NCBI GenBank assembly: GCA_947455465.1
Contig: CANGNS010000017.1
Coordinates: 1 to 64,000, forward strand
DNA length: 64,000 bases
From: Comamonadaceae bacterium
GTDB lineage: Bacteria; Pseudomonadota; Gammaproteobacteria; Burkholderiales; Burkholderiaceae_C
Direction of reading: 5' to 3'
The notes beneath the pieces are model-generated. The model had not been told where the DNA came from and ran no database searches. It saw only the letters and a list, made by a program, of their open reading frames with translations. Position numbers and translations under genes: made by a program. This document shows positions 51,768 to 62,327 of this stretch, in pieces. Within the stretch, counting starts at the first letter, position 1; each line of letters opens with the position of its first letter.

Positions 51768-52258
51768 ACCTGGTACTCGATGCCCAAGCTCTCTACCTGG
51801 AGCTGCTGCGCGGCGTGCGCGGCCTGTGCCAGCCTGGCAGCCGTTTGGTCGGCATCACCTCGGGCGGGGCCTGGCTGGCCGAGCGCTTGCAGGCCGACTT
51901 GGGCTTGGACGGCAGCTTTGGCACCATTTCCTCGGCCATGCACCGCGACGACTTTGCGCAGCGCGGCCTGGCAGCCGGGGGCAAAACCCATTTGCCTTTT
52001 GCCATCCAAGACGCGCATTTGGTCGTGCTGGACGACGTGCTCTACACCGGCCGCACCATCCGCGCCGTGACCAATGAATTGTTTGACTACGGCCGCCCGG
52101 CCAGCGTGCGCCTGGCCGTGCTGGTGGACCGGGGCGGGCGCCAGCTGCCCATCCAGGCCGACTTTGCTGCTGCGCGGGTCAGCTTGGCGCCCAAGCAGTC
52201 GCTGGCCTTGGCGCGCGACGCGGCGGGCGCCTTTAGCTTCGATGTGAAAGAGAAATAA
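51764..52258 (+). CDS. pyrR: PyrR bifunctional uracil phosphoribosyltransferase/regulator
   Basis: The 164-residue PRTase-fold protein has the PRPP loop LVVLDDVLYTGRTIRAVTNE. RPASVRLAVLVDRGGRQLPI is the PyrR-specific region that also contacts RNA in Gram-positive bacteria. No attenuator is visible upstream of this gene, so it may act mainly as an enzyme here. It lies 3 bases before pyrB. Confidence 0.93.
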   Translation: MNLVLDAQALYLELLRGVRGLCQPGSRLVGITSGGAWLAERLQADLGLDGSFGTISSAMHRDDFAQRGLAAGGKTHLPFAIQDAHLVVLDDVLYTGRTIRAVTNELFDYGRPASVRLAVLVDRGGRQLPIQADFAAARVSLAPKQSLALARDAAGAFSFDVKEK

Positions 52259-52261
52259 GCC

Positions 52262-53224
52262 ATGCTGCACCGACGCAATCCGCAACTGAACCGGCACGGC
52301 GAGCTGATTCACCTGCTCTCGACCGAGGGCTTGCCGCGCGACATCCTCACGCACATCCTGGACACGGCGGCGCAGTTTGTCTCGGTGAGCGACCGCGAGG
52401 TCAAAAAAGTGCCGCTCCTGCGCGGCAAAAGCGTGTTTAACCTGTTTTTTGAGAACAGCACCCGCACCCGCACCACTTTTGAGATTGCCGCCACGCGCCT
52501 TTCGGCCGACGTGATCAATCTGGACATTGCCCGCTCTTCGGCCTCCAAGGGCGAGTCTTTGCTGGACACCATCGCCAACCTGAGCGCCATGGCCGCCGAT
52601 ATTTTTGTGGTGCGCCACAGCGAGTCGGGCGCGCCCTACCTGATCGCCCAGCATGTGGCCCCGCATGTGCATGTGGTCAATGCCGGCGACGGCCGCCACG
52701 CCCACCCGACGCAGGGCTTGCTGGACATGTATACCATCCGGCACTACAAAAAAGACTTTAGCAATCTGACGGTGGCCATCGTGGGCGATGTGCTGCACTC
52801 GCGCGTGGCGCGCTCGGACATCCACGCCCTGACCACGCTGGGCTGCGCCGAAGTGCGCGTGGTCGGGCCGCGCACTTTGGTGCCCGCCGACATGGCGCAC
52901 ATGGGCGTGCGCGTGTTCAACGACCTGGAAGACGGCATCCGCGGTTGCGACGTCATCATCATGCTGCGCTTGCAAAACGAGCGCATGAACGGTGCCCTGC
53001 TGCCCACCAGCCAGGAGTATTTCAAGCGCTTTGGCCTGACGCCGGACAAGCTGGCACTGGCCAAAAGCGACGCCATCGTCATGCACCCCGGCCCCATTAA
53101 CCGGGGCGTGGAAATCGACTCGGCCGTGGCCGACGGCACGCAAAGCGTGATCCTGCCGCAGGTCACTTTTGGCATTGCGGTGCGCATGGCGGTGATGGGC
53201 ATCGTCGCCGGTAACGAAGCGTAA
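52262..53224 (+). CDS. pyrB: Aspartate carbamoyltransferase catalytic chain PyrB
   Basis: The enzyme joins carbamoyl phosphate and aspartate in pyrimidine synthesis. Its 320 residues include the carbamoyl-phosphate loop [38 protein letters not shown] and [11 protein letters not shown]. No pyrI gene is present. The dihydroorotase-like gene directly downstream is the type that forms a dodecamer with this class of PyrB. Confidence 0.97.
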   Translation: MLHRRNPQLNRHGELIHLLSTEGLPRDILTHILDTAAQFVSVSDREVKKVPLLRGKSVFNLFFENSTRTRTTFEIAATRLSADVINLDIARSSASKGESLLDTIANLSAMAADIFVVRHSESGAPYLIAQHVAPHVHVVNAGDGRHAHPTQGLLDMYTIRHYKKDFSNLTVAIVGDVLHSRVARSDIHALTTLGCAEVRVVGPRTLVPADMAHMGVRVFNDLEDGIRGCDVIIMLRLQNERMNGALLPTSQEYFKRFGLTPDKLALAKSDAIVMHPGPINRGVEIDSAVADGTQSVILPQVTFGIAVRMAVMGIVAGNEA

Positions 53225-53234
53225 GGGCCGCACC

Positions 53235-54551
53235 ATGACACTCTTGATTCGCAACGCCCGCCTGCTCGACCCCGCCACCGGCTTGGACGCGCCCGGCGCG
53301 CTCGCCGTGGCCCAGGGCCGCATCCTGGCCGTGGGCCAAGCGCCTGACGGTTTTGCCCCAGAGCGCACCATCGACGCGGGCGGCTGCATCCTCATGCCCG
53401 GCTTGGTAGACCTGTCGGCGCGCCTGCGTGAGCCCGGCCACGAGCACGAGGGCATGCTCGCCTCGGAGCTGGCCGCGGCGGTGGCCGGTGGCGTGACCAG
53501 CCTGGTGTGCCCGCCCGACACCGACCCGGTGCTGGACGAACCCGGCCTGGTGGAAATGCTGCGCTTTCGCGCCCAGAACCTGCACCAGGCGCGCGTGCTG
53601 CCGCTAGGCGCCCTCACGCGCGGCCTGCAAGGCGAGGTACTGACCGAGATGGTGCAACTGGCCGAGGCTGGCTGCGTGGGCTTTGGCCAGGCCGAAGTGG
53701 GCATCGCCAACACCCAGGTGCTGATGCGCGCCATGCAATACGCCCGCTCGTTTGGCTACACCGTCTGGCTGCGCCCACAGGAAATGCATTTGGGCAAAGG
53801 CGTGGCGGCCAGCGGTCCGCTGGCCACGCGCATGGGCTTAGGCGGCGTGCCCGTGGCGGCCGAAACCATTGCCCTGCACACCATTTTTGAGCTGATGCGC
53901 GCCACAGGCGCCCGCGTCCATTTGTGCCGCCTGAGCAGCGCCGCTGGCGCCGATCTGGTGCGCCAGGCCAAGGCCCAGGGCTTGGCGCTCAGCGCCGATG
54001 TCAGCATCAACTCGCTGCACCTGACCGATATGGACATTGGCTATTTCGACAGCCGCACCCGCCTGAACCCGCCGCTGCGCCAGCAGCGCGACCGCGAGGC
54101 TTTGCGTGCCGCCCTGGCCGATGGCACCATCGACGCGCTGGTCTCAGACCACACGCCGGTCGGCGCTGACGAAAAAGAACTGCCTTTTGCCCAAGCCGAA
54201 CCCGGCGCCACCGGCTTGGAGCTGTTGCTCAGCTTGGCGCTGAAGTGGGCCACCGACAGTGGTCTGCCACTGGTGCAGGCTTTGGGCTGCGTCACCCACC
54301 GCAGCGCGGCGGTGCTGGCCGGGCCCGAGCAAGACAGCAGCGACCATGGCGGTCAGCTGCGCGTGGGCGCGCCGGCCGATATATGCCTTTTTGACCCGCA
54401 AGCGGCCTGGACCGTCACCGGCGCGGCCCTGCGCAGCCAAAGCAAGCACACGCCCTTTGGCGGCTACGAGCTGCCCGGCCGGGTGCGCGCCACCGTAGTG
54501 GGCGGGCGTGTGGCCTACGAGGCGCTGCCGGCGGCGCACGGCGCCGCTTGA
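53235..54551 (+). CDS. pyrC': Catalytically inactive dihydroorotase-like PyrC' subunit
   Basis: The 438-residue protein has the amidohydrolase TIM-barrel fold. Where active enzymes read D-x-H-x-H-x-R-x-P-G, this one has LVDLSARLREPG, so both metal-binding His residues are gone. The Lys normally carboxylated is also absent (the region reads AGCVGFGQAE), while SDHTPVGADEKELPF is retained in part. In Pseudomonas the same gene arrangement encodes a structural PyrC' needed for PyrB assembly. The same role is inferred here, with an active PyrC encoded elsewhere. It starts 10 bases after pyrB and overlaps the acyltransferase gene. Confidence 0.9.
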   Translation: MTLLIRNARLLDPATGLDAPGALAVAQGRILAVGQAPDGFAPERTIDAGGCILMPGLVDLSARLREPGHEHEGMLASELAAAVAGGVTSLVCPPDTDPVLDEPGLVEMLRFRAQNLHQARVLPLGALTRGLQGEVLTEMVQLAEAGCVGFGQAEVGIANTQVLMRAMQYARSFGYTVWLRPQEMHLGKGVAASGPLATRMGLGGVPVAAETIALHTIFELMRATGARVHLCRLSSAAGADLVRQAKAQGLALSADVSINSLHLTDMDIGYFDSRTRLNPPLRQQRDREALRAALADGTIDALVSDHTPVGADEKELPFAQAEPGATGLELLLSLALKWATDSGLPLVQALGCVTHRSAAVLAGPEQDSSDHGGQLRVGAPADICLFDPQAAWTVTGAALRSQSKHTPFGGYELPGRVRATVVGGRVAYEALPAAHGAA

Positions 54552-55324
54552 GGGTGGCCTGGGTGGCTGCGCTGATGGTCCGCCTGCGTGGCGCCTGGCG
54601 CTTGCTCGCTTTGATCTTGCATTTGCTGCGCGGCTTGTGGATTATCCAAATGCGTTTTGGCCCCTGGCCGCAGGCCCGGCGCGACCAGGCAGTGCAGCAA
54701 TGGTCGCTGCACATGCTGCATATTTTGGGAGTGCAGCTGCAAGTGCAGGGCGAAGCAGCGCAGTCCGCGCCGGTGCTGCTGGTCTCCAACCATATTTCCT
54801 GGCTGGACATTGCCGTGCTGCACGCGGCGGTGCATTGCCGCTTTATTTCTAAAGACGATGTCCGCAGCTGGCCCCTGGTGGGTACGCTGGCCACCGCAGC
54901 GGGTACGCTGTACATCAGCCGCGCCTCGCGCCGCGACGCATTGCGCGTGGTGCACCAAATGGCGGCGGCCCTGCAAGCGGGGGACGTGCTGGCCTTTTTT
55001 GCGGAAGGCACCACCGGTGACGGCAGTACGGTGCTGCCTTTTCATTCCAACCTATTTCAGGCTGCGCTGGTGGCGCAAGCGCCGGTGCAGCCGCTGGGGC
55101 TGGCTTTTGCGGACGCGGCCAGCGGTGCGCCCAGTTTTGCGCCTTGCTACGTGGGTGAGGACACCTTGCTCGCCTCGGTTTGGCGCACGGTGTGCGCGCC
55201 GCCGTTGGTGGCGGTGCTGCGTTTTGGCCCTGCGCAGCAGGCCCAGGGGCGCGATCGGCGCCAATTTGCCGCCGATCTGCGCGCAGCCGTGATCGATTTA
55301 CGCGGCCCCGCGCCCCGGGGCTAG
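54548..55324 (+). CDS. 1-acylglycerol-3-phosphate acyltransferase family (PlsC-like)
   Basis: The product has 258 residues. A membrane-associated N-terminus (about 10-35) precedes the acyltransferase motifs NHISWLD (the HX4D catalytic pair) and FFAEGTTGDGSTVLPF. It probably acylates lysophosphatidate or a related lipid at the inner membrane. The start is a TTG overlapping the pyrC' stop or a GTG two codons later; neither is well supported by a ribosome binding site. Confidence 0.88.
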   Translation: MRVAWVAALMVRLRGAWRLLALILHLLRGLWIIQMRFGPWPQARRDQAVQQWSLHMLHILGVQLQVQGEAAQSAPVLLVSNHISWLDIAVLHAAVHCRFISKDDVRSWPLVGTLATAAGTLYISRASRRDALRVVHQMAAALQAGDVLAFFAEGTTGDGSTVLPFHSNLFQAALVAQAPVQPLGLAFADAASGAPSFAPCYVGEDTLLASVWRTVCAPPLVAVLRFGPAQQAQGRDRRQFAADLRAAVIDLRGPAPRG

Positions 55325-55633
55325 GCCCGCCTCAGCGGCGCGGACCTTGATGCGAATCGCGGTAACATCGTGGCCCTCGTGCGCCAGGCGCTCGAGCAGG
55401 CTGGGCAGTAACTGGCGTAATTTGGCGGCAATGGCGGTGCTATCGACCAAAAGGCACCAGGCGCTGCCCTCGACCGGCCCAGCCTGAACGCCAGCGCGCA
55501 GGCTGCGCGGCAGCAGGGCCTCAATACAGCGCAGCCGCGCCGTGGACTGCGCACCGAGGTCGGCCAAATGGGCCAGCATGGGCGCCTCCCGGCTGGCTTG
55601 GAGCACCGAGATCGAGGTGTGGGAGCGACGCAT
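55298..55633 (-). CDS. DciA-like protein (DUF721)
   Basis: The product has 111 residues. LLPRSLRAGVQAGPVEGSAW and LLVDSTAIAAKLRQLLPSLL match the DUF721 fold of DciA, the loader or operator of replicative helicase in bacteria lacking DnaC. The frame is part of a longer antisense run, but family similarity starts at the ATG at 55,633. It is divergent from the M23 peptidase and overlaps the 3' end of the acyltransferase gene by 27 bases. Confidence 0.78.
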   Translation of the reverse strand: MRRSHTSISVLQASREAPMLAHLADLGAQSTARLRCIEALLPRSLRAGVQAGPVEGSAWCLLVDSTAIAAKLRQLLPSLLERLAHEGHDVTAIRIKVRAAEAGLAPGRGAA

Positions 55634-55654
55634 GACAACAAGAGTGGGATAACT

Positions 55655-56587
55655 ATGCAATTGATTATCACGGATCCCCGGCTTTCCAAAAGCTATGTGC
55701 TGCAGACCAGTCTGGGCGGCTTGGTCCTGGGCTTTGCCGGTTTTTTTCTGGTGGCCAGCCTGGCTTCGGCCGGTATTTACCACTGGATTTTGCTCAAAGG
55801 CGCGCACGAGGGCTGGCCGGTTATCAGCACCGTGATGCGTTTGGTGGTGAAAGACGAGTTTGACCAGCGCGACCGCTATATGCGCGAAAACATCGAAGTG
55901 CTGGCCAAACGCATGGGCGAGATGCAGGCCAAACTGATGCAAATGGAGTCTTTGGCCGAGCGCGTCTCGGGCCTGGCTGGCATGGACCCGGCGGCCGTGC
56001 GTGGCAGCCCCGGGCGCGGCGGCACCCTGGTGCTGGGGCGCGACATGAGCTTGCAAGAGCTGCAAACGGCCATGGACCAGATGGAAGGCGACAGCGGGGC
56101 GCGCAACGACCTGATGACGGCCATCGAGTCGCGCCTGTTTGAGCAAAAAATCAAAAAAATGCTGATTCCCACCCAGTCGCCGGTACCGGGGGCGAGCACG
56201 GGCTCGGGCTTTGGCTGGCGTATTGACCCGTTTACCGGCATGAACGCCATGCACGAGGGCTTGGATTTCCCCTCCACCGTGGGGACGCCGATTTACTCGG
56301 CCGCCGGCGGCGTGGTGGTCACCCAAGAGGCGCATCCGCAGTACGGCCATGTGATCGAAGTCGACCACGGCAACGACTTGCTGACCCGCTATGCCCACGT
56401 CTCGCGCAGCTTTGTCAAAAAAGGCGATTTGATCAAGCGCGGGCAAAAAATCGCCGAGGTGGGCAACACCGGGCGATCGACTGGGCCGCACCTGCATTTT
56501 GAGGTGCTGGTGCGCGGCGTTCCCCAGGATCCGCAGAAATTTCTGGCCATGGGCGGCTCCAACGCCGCCAAAACGGCAAAACGCTAA
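55655..56587 (+). CDS. M23 family metallopeptidase (LytM-type)
   Basis: The 310-residue protein has an N-terminal membrane anchor (about 20-45), a coiled coil (about 75-115) and a C-terminal LytM domain. The zinc ligands lie in MHEGLDFP (His, Asp) and HLHFEV, with RYAHVSRSFVKKGD supplying the catalytic His. It acts on peptidoglycan cross-bridges or regulates amidases at the envelope. Its place before secA is usual in Burkholderiales. Confidence 0.93.
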   Translation: MQLIITDPRLSKSYVLQTSLGGLVLGFAGFFLVASLASAGIYHWILLKGAHEGWPVISTVMRLVVKDEFDQRDRYMRENIEVLAKRMGEMQAKLMQMESLAERVSGLAGMDPAAVRGSPGRGGTLVLGRDMSLQELQTAMDQMEGDSGARNDLMTAIESRLFEQKIKKMLIPTQSPVPGASTGSGFGWRIDPFTGMNAMHEGLDFPSTVGTPIYSAAGGVVVTQEAHPQYGHVIEVDHGNDLLTRYAHVSRSFVKKGDLIKRGQKIAEVGNTGRSTGPHLHFEVLVRGVPQDPQKFLAMGGSNAAKTAKR

Positions 56588-56608
56588 AATCGCGCACTTG
56601 GCCGGGAG

Positions 56609-56636
56609 GGCCGGCGGGCCTGTAGGCCGGCTGGCC
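56609..56636. repeat. GC-rich stem-loop upstream of secA
   Basis: Two arms of about 12 bases pair around a TGTA loop with one G-G mismatch and one wobble. No T-run follows. It may slow or end transcription from the peptidase gene or structure the secA leader, or it may be a chance GC-rich palindrome. Confidence 0.3.
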
Positions 56637-56719
56637 GCCACGGCCGCGCAATAACTTCACGACCGACTACCCAAGCGCTGTTTCGTGACCGAGGGAGGTC
56701 GCGCGCCAGCCCCATACCG

Positions 56720-59470
56720 ATGCCACTTACCTTTCTGACCAAGCTCTTTGGAAGCCGCAACGACCGCTTGCTCAAGCAATACCGTTCCACCGTGGCCCGC
56801 ATCAACGCGCTGGAGTCGCCGCTGGAGAGCCTGTCGGACGAGGCCTTGCGTGGCAAAACCACCGAGTTCAAAGCCCGTGTAGCCGCTGGCGAAACCCTGG
56901 ACGCCATCTTGCCCGAGGCTTTTGCGGTGGTGCGCGAAGGCGCCAAGCGCGTCATGAAAATGCGCCACTTTGACGTGCAACTCATGGGCGGCATGGCCTT
57001 GCACCAGGGCAAAATTTCCGAAATGGGCACCGGCGAGGGCAAAACCCTGACCGCCACCTTGCCCGTCTACCTCAATGCCCTGACCGGCCAAGGCGTGCAC
57101 GTGGTCACCGTCAACGACTACCTGGCCGGGCGCGACGCGCGCTGGATGGGCCAGCTCTACGGATTTCTGGGGCTGACGGTGGGCATCAACACCCCCCAGG
57201 CCCCGCGCGCCGAAAAACAGGCCGCCTACCAGTCCGACATCACCTACGGCACCAATAACGAATACGGCTTTGACTACCTGCGCGACAACATGGTCTACGA
57301 GGCGGGCGACCGGGTGCAGCGTGGGCTCAACTTTGCCATCGTGGACGAGGTGGACTCCATCCTGATCGACGAGGCGCGCACGCCGCTGATCATCAGCGGG
57401 CAGGCCGAAGACCACACCGAGATGTACGTGGCGATCAACCGCGTCATCCCCGCGCTTAAGCGCCAAGAGGGCGAGCTAGATTTGCGCACCGGCGAGGGCG
57501 TGATCACGCCGGGCGATTTCACGCTGGACGAAAAATCCCAGCAGGTCTTTTTGACCGAGCAAGGCCATGAAAGCGCCGAGCGCTTGCTCGCGGGCCTGAA
57601 CCTGATTCCAGCGGGCTCCTCGCTCTACGATCCGGCCAATATCGCGCTCATGCACCATGTGTACGCGGCTTTGCGCGCCAACCACCTCTACCACCGCGAC
57701 CAGCACTATGTGGTGCAGGACGGCGAGATCGTCATCGTGGACGAATTTACCGGCCGCCTGATGACCGGGCGGCGCTGGAGCGACGGTCTGCACCAGGCCG
57801 TCGAGGCCAAAGAGGGCGTTGCCATCCAGGCTGAAAACCAGACGCTGGCCTCCATCACCTTCCAGAACTACTTTCGCCTGTACAACAAGCTCTCGGGCAT
57901 GACCGGCACGGCGGACACCGAGGCCTACGAGTTCCAGGAAATTTATGGTTTGGAGACGGTGGTCATCCCGCCCAACCGCCCCAGCCGTCGCCAGGACCAG
58001 CTCGACCGCGTGTACAAAACCACAGCCGAAAAATACCAGGCTGCCATTGACGACATCCGCGAGTGCTACGAGCGCGGCCAGCCGGTGCTGGTGGGCACCA
58101 CCTCGATCGAGAATTCCGAGATCATCGCCCAGCTGCTGACCCAAGAAAAGCTGCCCCACCAGGTGCTCAACGCCAAGCAGCATGCCCGCGAGGCGGACAT
58201 CGTGGCCCAGGCCGGGCGCGCCAAGATGATCACGATTGCCACCAATATGGCGGGCCGCGGCACCGACATCGTGCTGGGCGGCAATATCCAAAAAGCACTG
58301 GACGAGGTGGCCGCCGACGAAGCCTTGGACGATGCGCAGCGCCAGGCGCGCCAAGCTGAGTTGCGCGCGCAGTGGGACGCAGACCATGCGCACATCACCG
58401 GCCTGGGGGGCTTGCGCATCATCGCCACCGAGCGCCATGAGTCGCGCCGTATTGACAACCAGCTGCGCGGCCGCTCGGGCCGCCAGGGCGACCCCGGCTC
58501 CTCGCGCTTTTACCTGAGCCTGGACGACGCGCTGATGCGCATCTTCGCCGGCGAGCGTGTCAAAGCCATCATGGACCGGCTCAAGATGCCCGAGGGCGAG
58601 GCCATCGAGGCGGGCATGGTCACGCGCAGCATCGAAAGCGCCCAGCGCAAAGTCGAGGCGCGCAATTTCGATATGCGCAAGCAGCTCCTGGAATACGACG
58701 ACGTCTCCAACGACCAGCGCAAAGTGATTTACCAGCAGCGCAACGCGATTTTGGACGCCACCGACTTGCAGGCCCAAATCACCTCGCTGCGCCACGGCAG
58801 CTTTGAAGACCTGGTGCGCGCTTATGTGCCGCCTGAGTCGGTCGAAGAGCAGTGGGACATTGCCGCTTTGCAAAAACAACTGGCCGAGGAATGGGGCATT
58901 GCCCTGGACCTGGCCGCGACGGTAGCCCAGGCCGCGTCCATTACCGACGAGGACATCGTGCAGCAAGTGGTCGCTGCGGCTGACCAGGCTTTTGAAGACA
59001 AGGTTGCGCAAGTGGGCTTTGACAGCTTCACCCAGTTTGAGCGCATGGTGCTCTTGCAAACCATCGACAGCCAATGGCGCGACCACCTCAGCGCCCTCGA
59101 TTACCTGCGCCAGGGCATCCATTTGCGCGGCTACGCCCAAAAGCAGCCCAAGCAAGAGTACAAGCGCGAGGCCTTTGAACTCTTTGGCCAAATGCTCGAC
59201 TCGGTGAAAAACGAAGTCACCAAGATTTTGATGAACGTGCGCATCCAGTCGGCCGAACAACTCGACGAGGCCGCCTTGGCCCTGGAGTCCAAGGGCGAAA
59301 ACCTGAGCAACGTCACCTACACCGCCCCCACCGACACCGGCGAGCCCGAAACCATTGCTTTGGCCGACCTGGCCCCCAGCGCCGCAGCCCTACCGCGCGT
59401 AGGCCGCAACGAGCCCTGCCCCTGCGGGAGCGGGAAGAAATTTAAGCAATGCCACGGCAAACTCGCCTGA
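56720..59470 (+). CDS. secA: Preprotein translocase ATPase SecA
   Basis: The 916-residue motor drives protein export through SecYEG. The first nucleotide-binding site is [14 protein letters not shown], the DEAD-type box is [20 protein letters not shown], and NBD2 has [33 protein letters not shown] is also conserved. The C-terminal zinc/SecB-binding tail is [19 protein letters not shown]. Length and domain order are normal. Confidence 0.98.
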   Translation: MPLTFLTKLFGSRNDRLLKQYRSTVARINALESPLESLSDEALRGKTTEFKARVAAGETLDAILPEAFAVVREGAKRVMKMRHFDVQLMGGMALHQGKISEMGTGEGKTLTATLPVYLNALTGQGVHVVTVNDYLAGRDARWMGQLYGFLGLTVGINTPQAPRAEKQAAYQSDITYGTNNEYGFDYLRDNMVYEAGDRVQRGLNFAIVDEVDSILIDEARTPLIISGQAEDHTEMYVAINRVIPALKRQEGELDLRTGEGVITPGDFTLDEKSQQVFLTEQGHESAERLLAGLNLIPAGSSLYDPANIALMHHVYAALRANHLYHRDQHYVVQDGEIVIVDEFTGRLMTGRRWSDGLHQAVEAKEGVAIQAENQTLASITFQNYFRLYNKLSGMTGTADTEAYEFQEIYGLETVVIPPNRPSRRQDQLDRVYKTTAEKYQAAIDDIRECYERGQPVLVGTTSIENSEIIAQLLTQEKLPHQVLNAKQHAREADIVAQAGRAKMITIATNMAGRGTDIVLGGNIQKALDEVAADEALDDAQRQARQAELRAQWDADHAHITGLGGLRIIATERHESRRIDNQLRGRSGRQGDPGSSRFYLSLDDALMRIFAGERVKAIMDRLKMPEGEAIEAGMVTRSIESAQRKVEARNFDMRKQLLEYDDVSNDQRKVIYQQRNAILDATDLQAQITSLRHGSFEDLVRAYVPPESVEEQWDIAALQKQLAEEWGIALDLAATVAQAASITDEDIVQQVVAAADQAFEDKVAQVGFDSFTQFERMVLLQTIDSQWRDHLSALDYLRQGIHLRGYAQKQPKQEYKREAFELFGQMLDSVKNEVTKILMNVRIQSAEQLDEAALALESKGENLSNVTYTAPTDTGEPETIALADLAPSAAALPRVGRNEPCPCGSGKKFKQCHGKLA

Positions 59471-59479
59471 GACCGCACC

Positions 59480-60709
59480 ATGCATGTTGATTTAGCGCCC
59501 CCCAACCCCGCCCAACTTTTCCCTATTGCCGGTGTGCGCATCGGCGTGGTGCAGGCCGGTATCCGCAAGGCGGACCGCAAGGACTTGACGGTGTTTTTGC
59601 TGGACGAGGGCACCAGCGTGGGAGCGGCCTTTACCGCCAACCGCTTTTGCGCCGCGCCGGTGCAGGTGTGCCAGGCGCATTTGGCGGCGGGTGGGCAAAT
59701 TCGGGCCTTGCTGATCAACACGGGCAATGCCAACGCCGGCACCGGCGCCGATGGCTTGGCGCGCGCGCGCAGCACTTGCGAGGCGCTGGCGCAGCGCCTG
59801 GGCGTCTCGGCGCAGCAGGTTTTGCCGTTTTCGACGGGCGTGATCATGGAGCCGCTGCCCAGCGAGCGCATCGTGGCCGGGCTCGATGCCGCCATCGCTG
59901 CCGCTGGCTCGGCGCATTGGCTCGATGCGGCCCAAGGCATCATGACCACCGACACGGTGCCCAAGGCCTACGGCGCGCAGCTGCCATTGGGTGGGCGCAC
60001 CGTCAGCATCACCGGCATCAGCAAGGGCGCGGGCATGATCCGGCCCAATATGGCCACCATGCTGGGCTTTATCGCTACCGACGCCTGCATCGCCCCGGCG
60101 CTGCTGCAGCCCCTGGCGCGCAGGCTGGCGCAGGCCAGCTTTAACCGCATCACGGTGGACGGCGACACCTCGACCAACGATTCCTTGGTGCTGATGGCCA
60201 GCCACCAGGCGGGCAACCCCGTAATTGATTCGCTGGACAGCGCTGACGGCCAGGCGCTGTACGCGGGCTTATTGGAGGTGGCGCTCAAACTCGCCCACGC
60301 CATCGTGCGTGACGGCGAGGGCGCCACCAAATTCATCACGGTGCAGGTCGACGGCGGCGCCAACACCGAGGAATGCAGCCGCGTGGCCTACGCGATTGCG
60401 CATTCGCCGCTGGTCAAAACCGCGTTTTTCGCCAGCGACCCCAACCTGGGCCGCATCTTGGCGGCCGTGGGCTACGCCGGCATTGCCGACCTGGACACCG
60501 ACGGTATCGAGCTGTTTTTGGACGATGTGCACGTGGCCACCCGGGGCGGGCGCAACCCGGCCTACCAAGAGGCCGACGGCCAGCGCGTCATGCGCCAAAG
60601 CGAAATTCGGGTGCGCGTGGACCTGGGGCGCGGCCACACCAGCCACACCGTCTGGACTTGCGACCTGAGCCTCGATTACGTGCGCATCAACGCCGACTAC
60701 CGCTCCTAA
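59480..60709 (+). CDS. argJ: Bifunctional ornithine acetyltransferase ArgJ
   Basis: The 409-residue precursor cleaves itself before the Thr in [20 protein letters not shown] and transfers acetyl groups in arginine synthesis. The C-terminal half has [16 protein letters not shown] and ends [15 protein letters not shown], as in the family. The start lies 9 bases after secA. Confidence 0.97.
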   Translation: MHVDLAPPNPAQLFPIAGVRIGVVQAGIRKADRKDLTVFLLDEGTSVGAAFTANRFCAAPVQVCQAHLAAGGQIRALLINTGNANAGTGADGLARARSTCEALAQRLGVSAQQVLPFSTGVIMEPLPSERIVAGLDAAIAAAGSAHWLDAAQGIMTTDTVPKAYGAQLPLGGRTVSITGISKGAGMIRPNMATMLGFIATDACIAPALLQPLARRLAQASFNRITVDGDTSTNDSLVLMASHQAGNPVIDSLDSADGQALYAGLLEVALKLAHAIVRDGEGATKFITVQVDGGANTEECSRVAYAIAHSPLVKTAFFASDPNLGRILAAVGYAGIADLDTDGIELFLDDVHVATRGGRNPAYQEADGQRVMRQSEIRVRVDLGRGHTSHTVWTCDLSLDYVRINADYRS

Positions 60710-60720
60710 GCACTGCCGCC

Positions 60721-61611
60721 ATGGACCATCCACCTGCCAACTGGACCCCGTTTTTGCAGCGCGCCGAGCGCTTTATGGACCGTGTGGAGGCCGCGCTGCG
60801 CCTCGATATCGAGCAGCCCGACTGGGGCAGCGCCATCGCTTTTCGCTACCGCAAGCGCGTCTCGGGGCAGGGCTATATTGCGCCGGTGCAGCATGTGGGC
60901 GCCATGGCGCTGGCGGACCTGAAGGAAATTGATATCCAGAAGGAAAAAATCCGCCGCAACACGGAGCAGTTTGTGCTGGGCCACAGCGCCAACAATGTGC
61001 TGCTCACCGGCGCGCGCGGCACGGGTAAATCCTCGCTGGTGCGCGCCTGCCTGAACACCTACAGCGCACAAGGCCTGCGTTTGATCGAGGTGGACAAAAG
61101 CGATCTGATCGACTTGCCCGATATGGTGGACATCCTGGCGCAGCGGCCTGAAAAATTCATCGTCTTTTGCGACGACATGAGCTTTGAGCATGGCGAGCCG
61201 GGCTACAAAGCGCTCAAGTCGGTGCTGGACGGTTCGGTCTCTGAAACCTCGGCCAATGTGCTGATATATGCCACCAGCAACCGGCGCCATTTGTTGCCCG
61301 AGTACATGTCCGAGAACCTCACTTACCAGCACACCGAAAGTGGCGAAGTGCACCCCGGCGAGGGCGTGGAGGAGAAAATTTCGCTCTCCGAGCGCTTTGG
61401 TCTGTGGGTCAGTTTCTACCCCTTTACGCAGGACGAATACCTCACCATCGTGGCGCAATGGCTCGATGCCTTGGGGATGCCAGAGGCTAAGCGCAGCCGT
61501 TTTCGTGAGGAGGCGCTGATCTGGTCTTTGGAGCGCGGCTCGCGCAGCGGGCGCGTGGCCTGGCAGTTTGCCAAAGACTTTGCCGGGCGCCTGGATCCGT
61601 CGGTCCCATGA
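60721..61611 (+). CDS. DUF815 family AAA-type ATPase
   Basis: The product has 296 residues. Walker A is LTGARGTGKSSLVRACLNTY and Walker B is FIVFCDDMSFEHGE; VLIYATSNRRHLLPEYMSEN is a sensor-1-like region. The function of the family is not established. It starts 11 bases after argJ and overlaps the Nudix gene by ATGA. Confidence 0.92.
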   Translation: MDHPPANWTPFLQRAERFMDRVEAALRLDIEQPDWGSAIAFRYRKRVSGQGYIAPVQHVGAMALADLKEIDIQKEKIRRNTEQFVLGHSANNVLLTGARGTGKSSLVRACLNTYSAQGLRLIEVDKSDLIDLPDMVDILAQRPEKFIVFCDDMSFEHGEPGYKALKSVLDGSVSETSANVLIYATSNRRHLLPEYMSENLTYQHTESGEVHPGEGVEEKISLSERFGLWVSFYPFTQDEYLTIVAQWLDALGMPEAKRSRFREEALIWSLERGSRSGRVAWQFAKDFAGRLDPSVP

Positions 61612-62084
61612 ACGGCCCGCGCGCAGTCCAGGTGGCCGACGGCCATATTGCCCGCACCGAGGCCGGCGAGCGCAGCCTGACCGAAGTCGCCGTGGGCGTG
61701 CTGATCCGCCCTGACGGCAGTTTTTTGATGACCTCGCGCCCGGAGGGCAAAGCCTATGGCGGCTACTGGGAGTTTCCCGGCGGCAAAGTCGAAAGCGGCG
61801 AGTCCACCGAACAAGCCCTGTACCGTGAGCTGTACGAGGAGCTGGGCATTTGCGCCAGCCAGTGGGAGGCTTGGCGCAGCGAGGTAGTCGATTACCCCCA
61901 TGCCCTGGTGCGTCTGAACTTCTTCAAGGTCAGCGCTTGGACGGGGCAGCTGCAAATGCGTGAAGGCCAGCAGGCCCAGTGGCAGCGTTTGCCGGTGCAA
62001 GTGGAGCCGGTTTTGCCCGGTGCTTTGCCGGTGCTTGGTTGGTTGCTCGCCGAATCGGGCAGCGCCAGCGATGCGCTCGCCTGA
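61608..62084 (+). CDS. Nudix hydrolase, MutT-like
   Basis: The product has 158 residues. The Nudix box is GGKVESGESTEQALYRELYE followed by ELGI, with GGYWEFPGGK before it, close to MutT-type 8-oxo-dGTP diphosphatases. It would cleanse oxidised nucleotides. It overlaps the ATPase gene and ends 14 bases before the convergent yacG gene. Confidence 0.9.
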   Translation: MNGPRAVQVADGHIARTEAGERSLTEVAVGVLIRPDGSFLMTSRPEGKAYGGYWEFPGGKVESGESTEQALYRELYEELGICASQWEAWRSEVVDYPHALVRLNFFKVSAWTGQLQMREGQQAQWQRLPVQVEPVLPGALPVLGWLLAESGSASDALA

Positions 62085-62098
62085 GGCGGGCGCGGGCT

Positions 62099-62311
62099 TT
62101 ATTGCAGGGGCGGCCCGCCGTCCAGTTCGTCGCCCTCGGCGGGCGGTGCGGCTGCTACGCGGAAGGATTCGCTAGCCCAGGCGCCCAAATCGAGGTTTTT
62201 GCAGCGTTCACCGCAAAAAGGCCGGTAAGGGTTGCGCGCCGCATAGACGCTGTCGCCGCCGCACTGGGGGCAGCGCACTATTTTTTCAGGCACGGGCGCT
62301 GCGGCAGACAT
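62099..62311 (-). CDS. yacG: Zinc-binding gyrase inhibitor YacG
   Basis: The 70-residue protein has the four-Cys zinc site [10 protein letters not shown] and [16 protein letters not shown], followed by an acidic flexible tail. YacG binds gyrase subunit B. The start at 62,311 fits the family; the open frame continues 31 codons upstream without similarity. It follows zapD, as in other Proteobacteria. Confidence 0.92.
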   Translation of the reverse strand: MSAAAPVPEKIVRCPQCGGDSVYAARNPYRPFCGERCKNLDLGAWASESFRVAAAPPAEGDELDGGPPLQ

Positions 62312-62327
62312 GCAAGACCGGCGCCGC

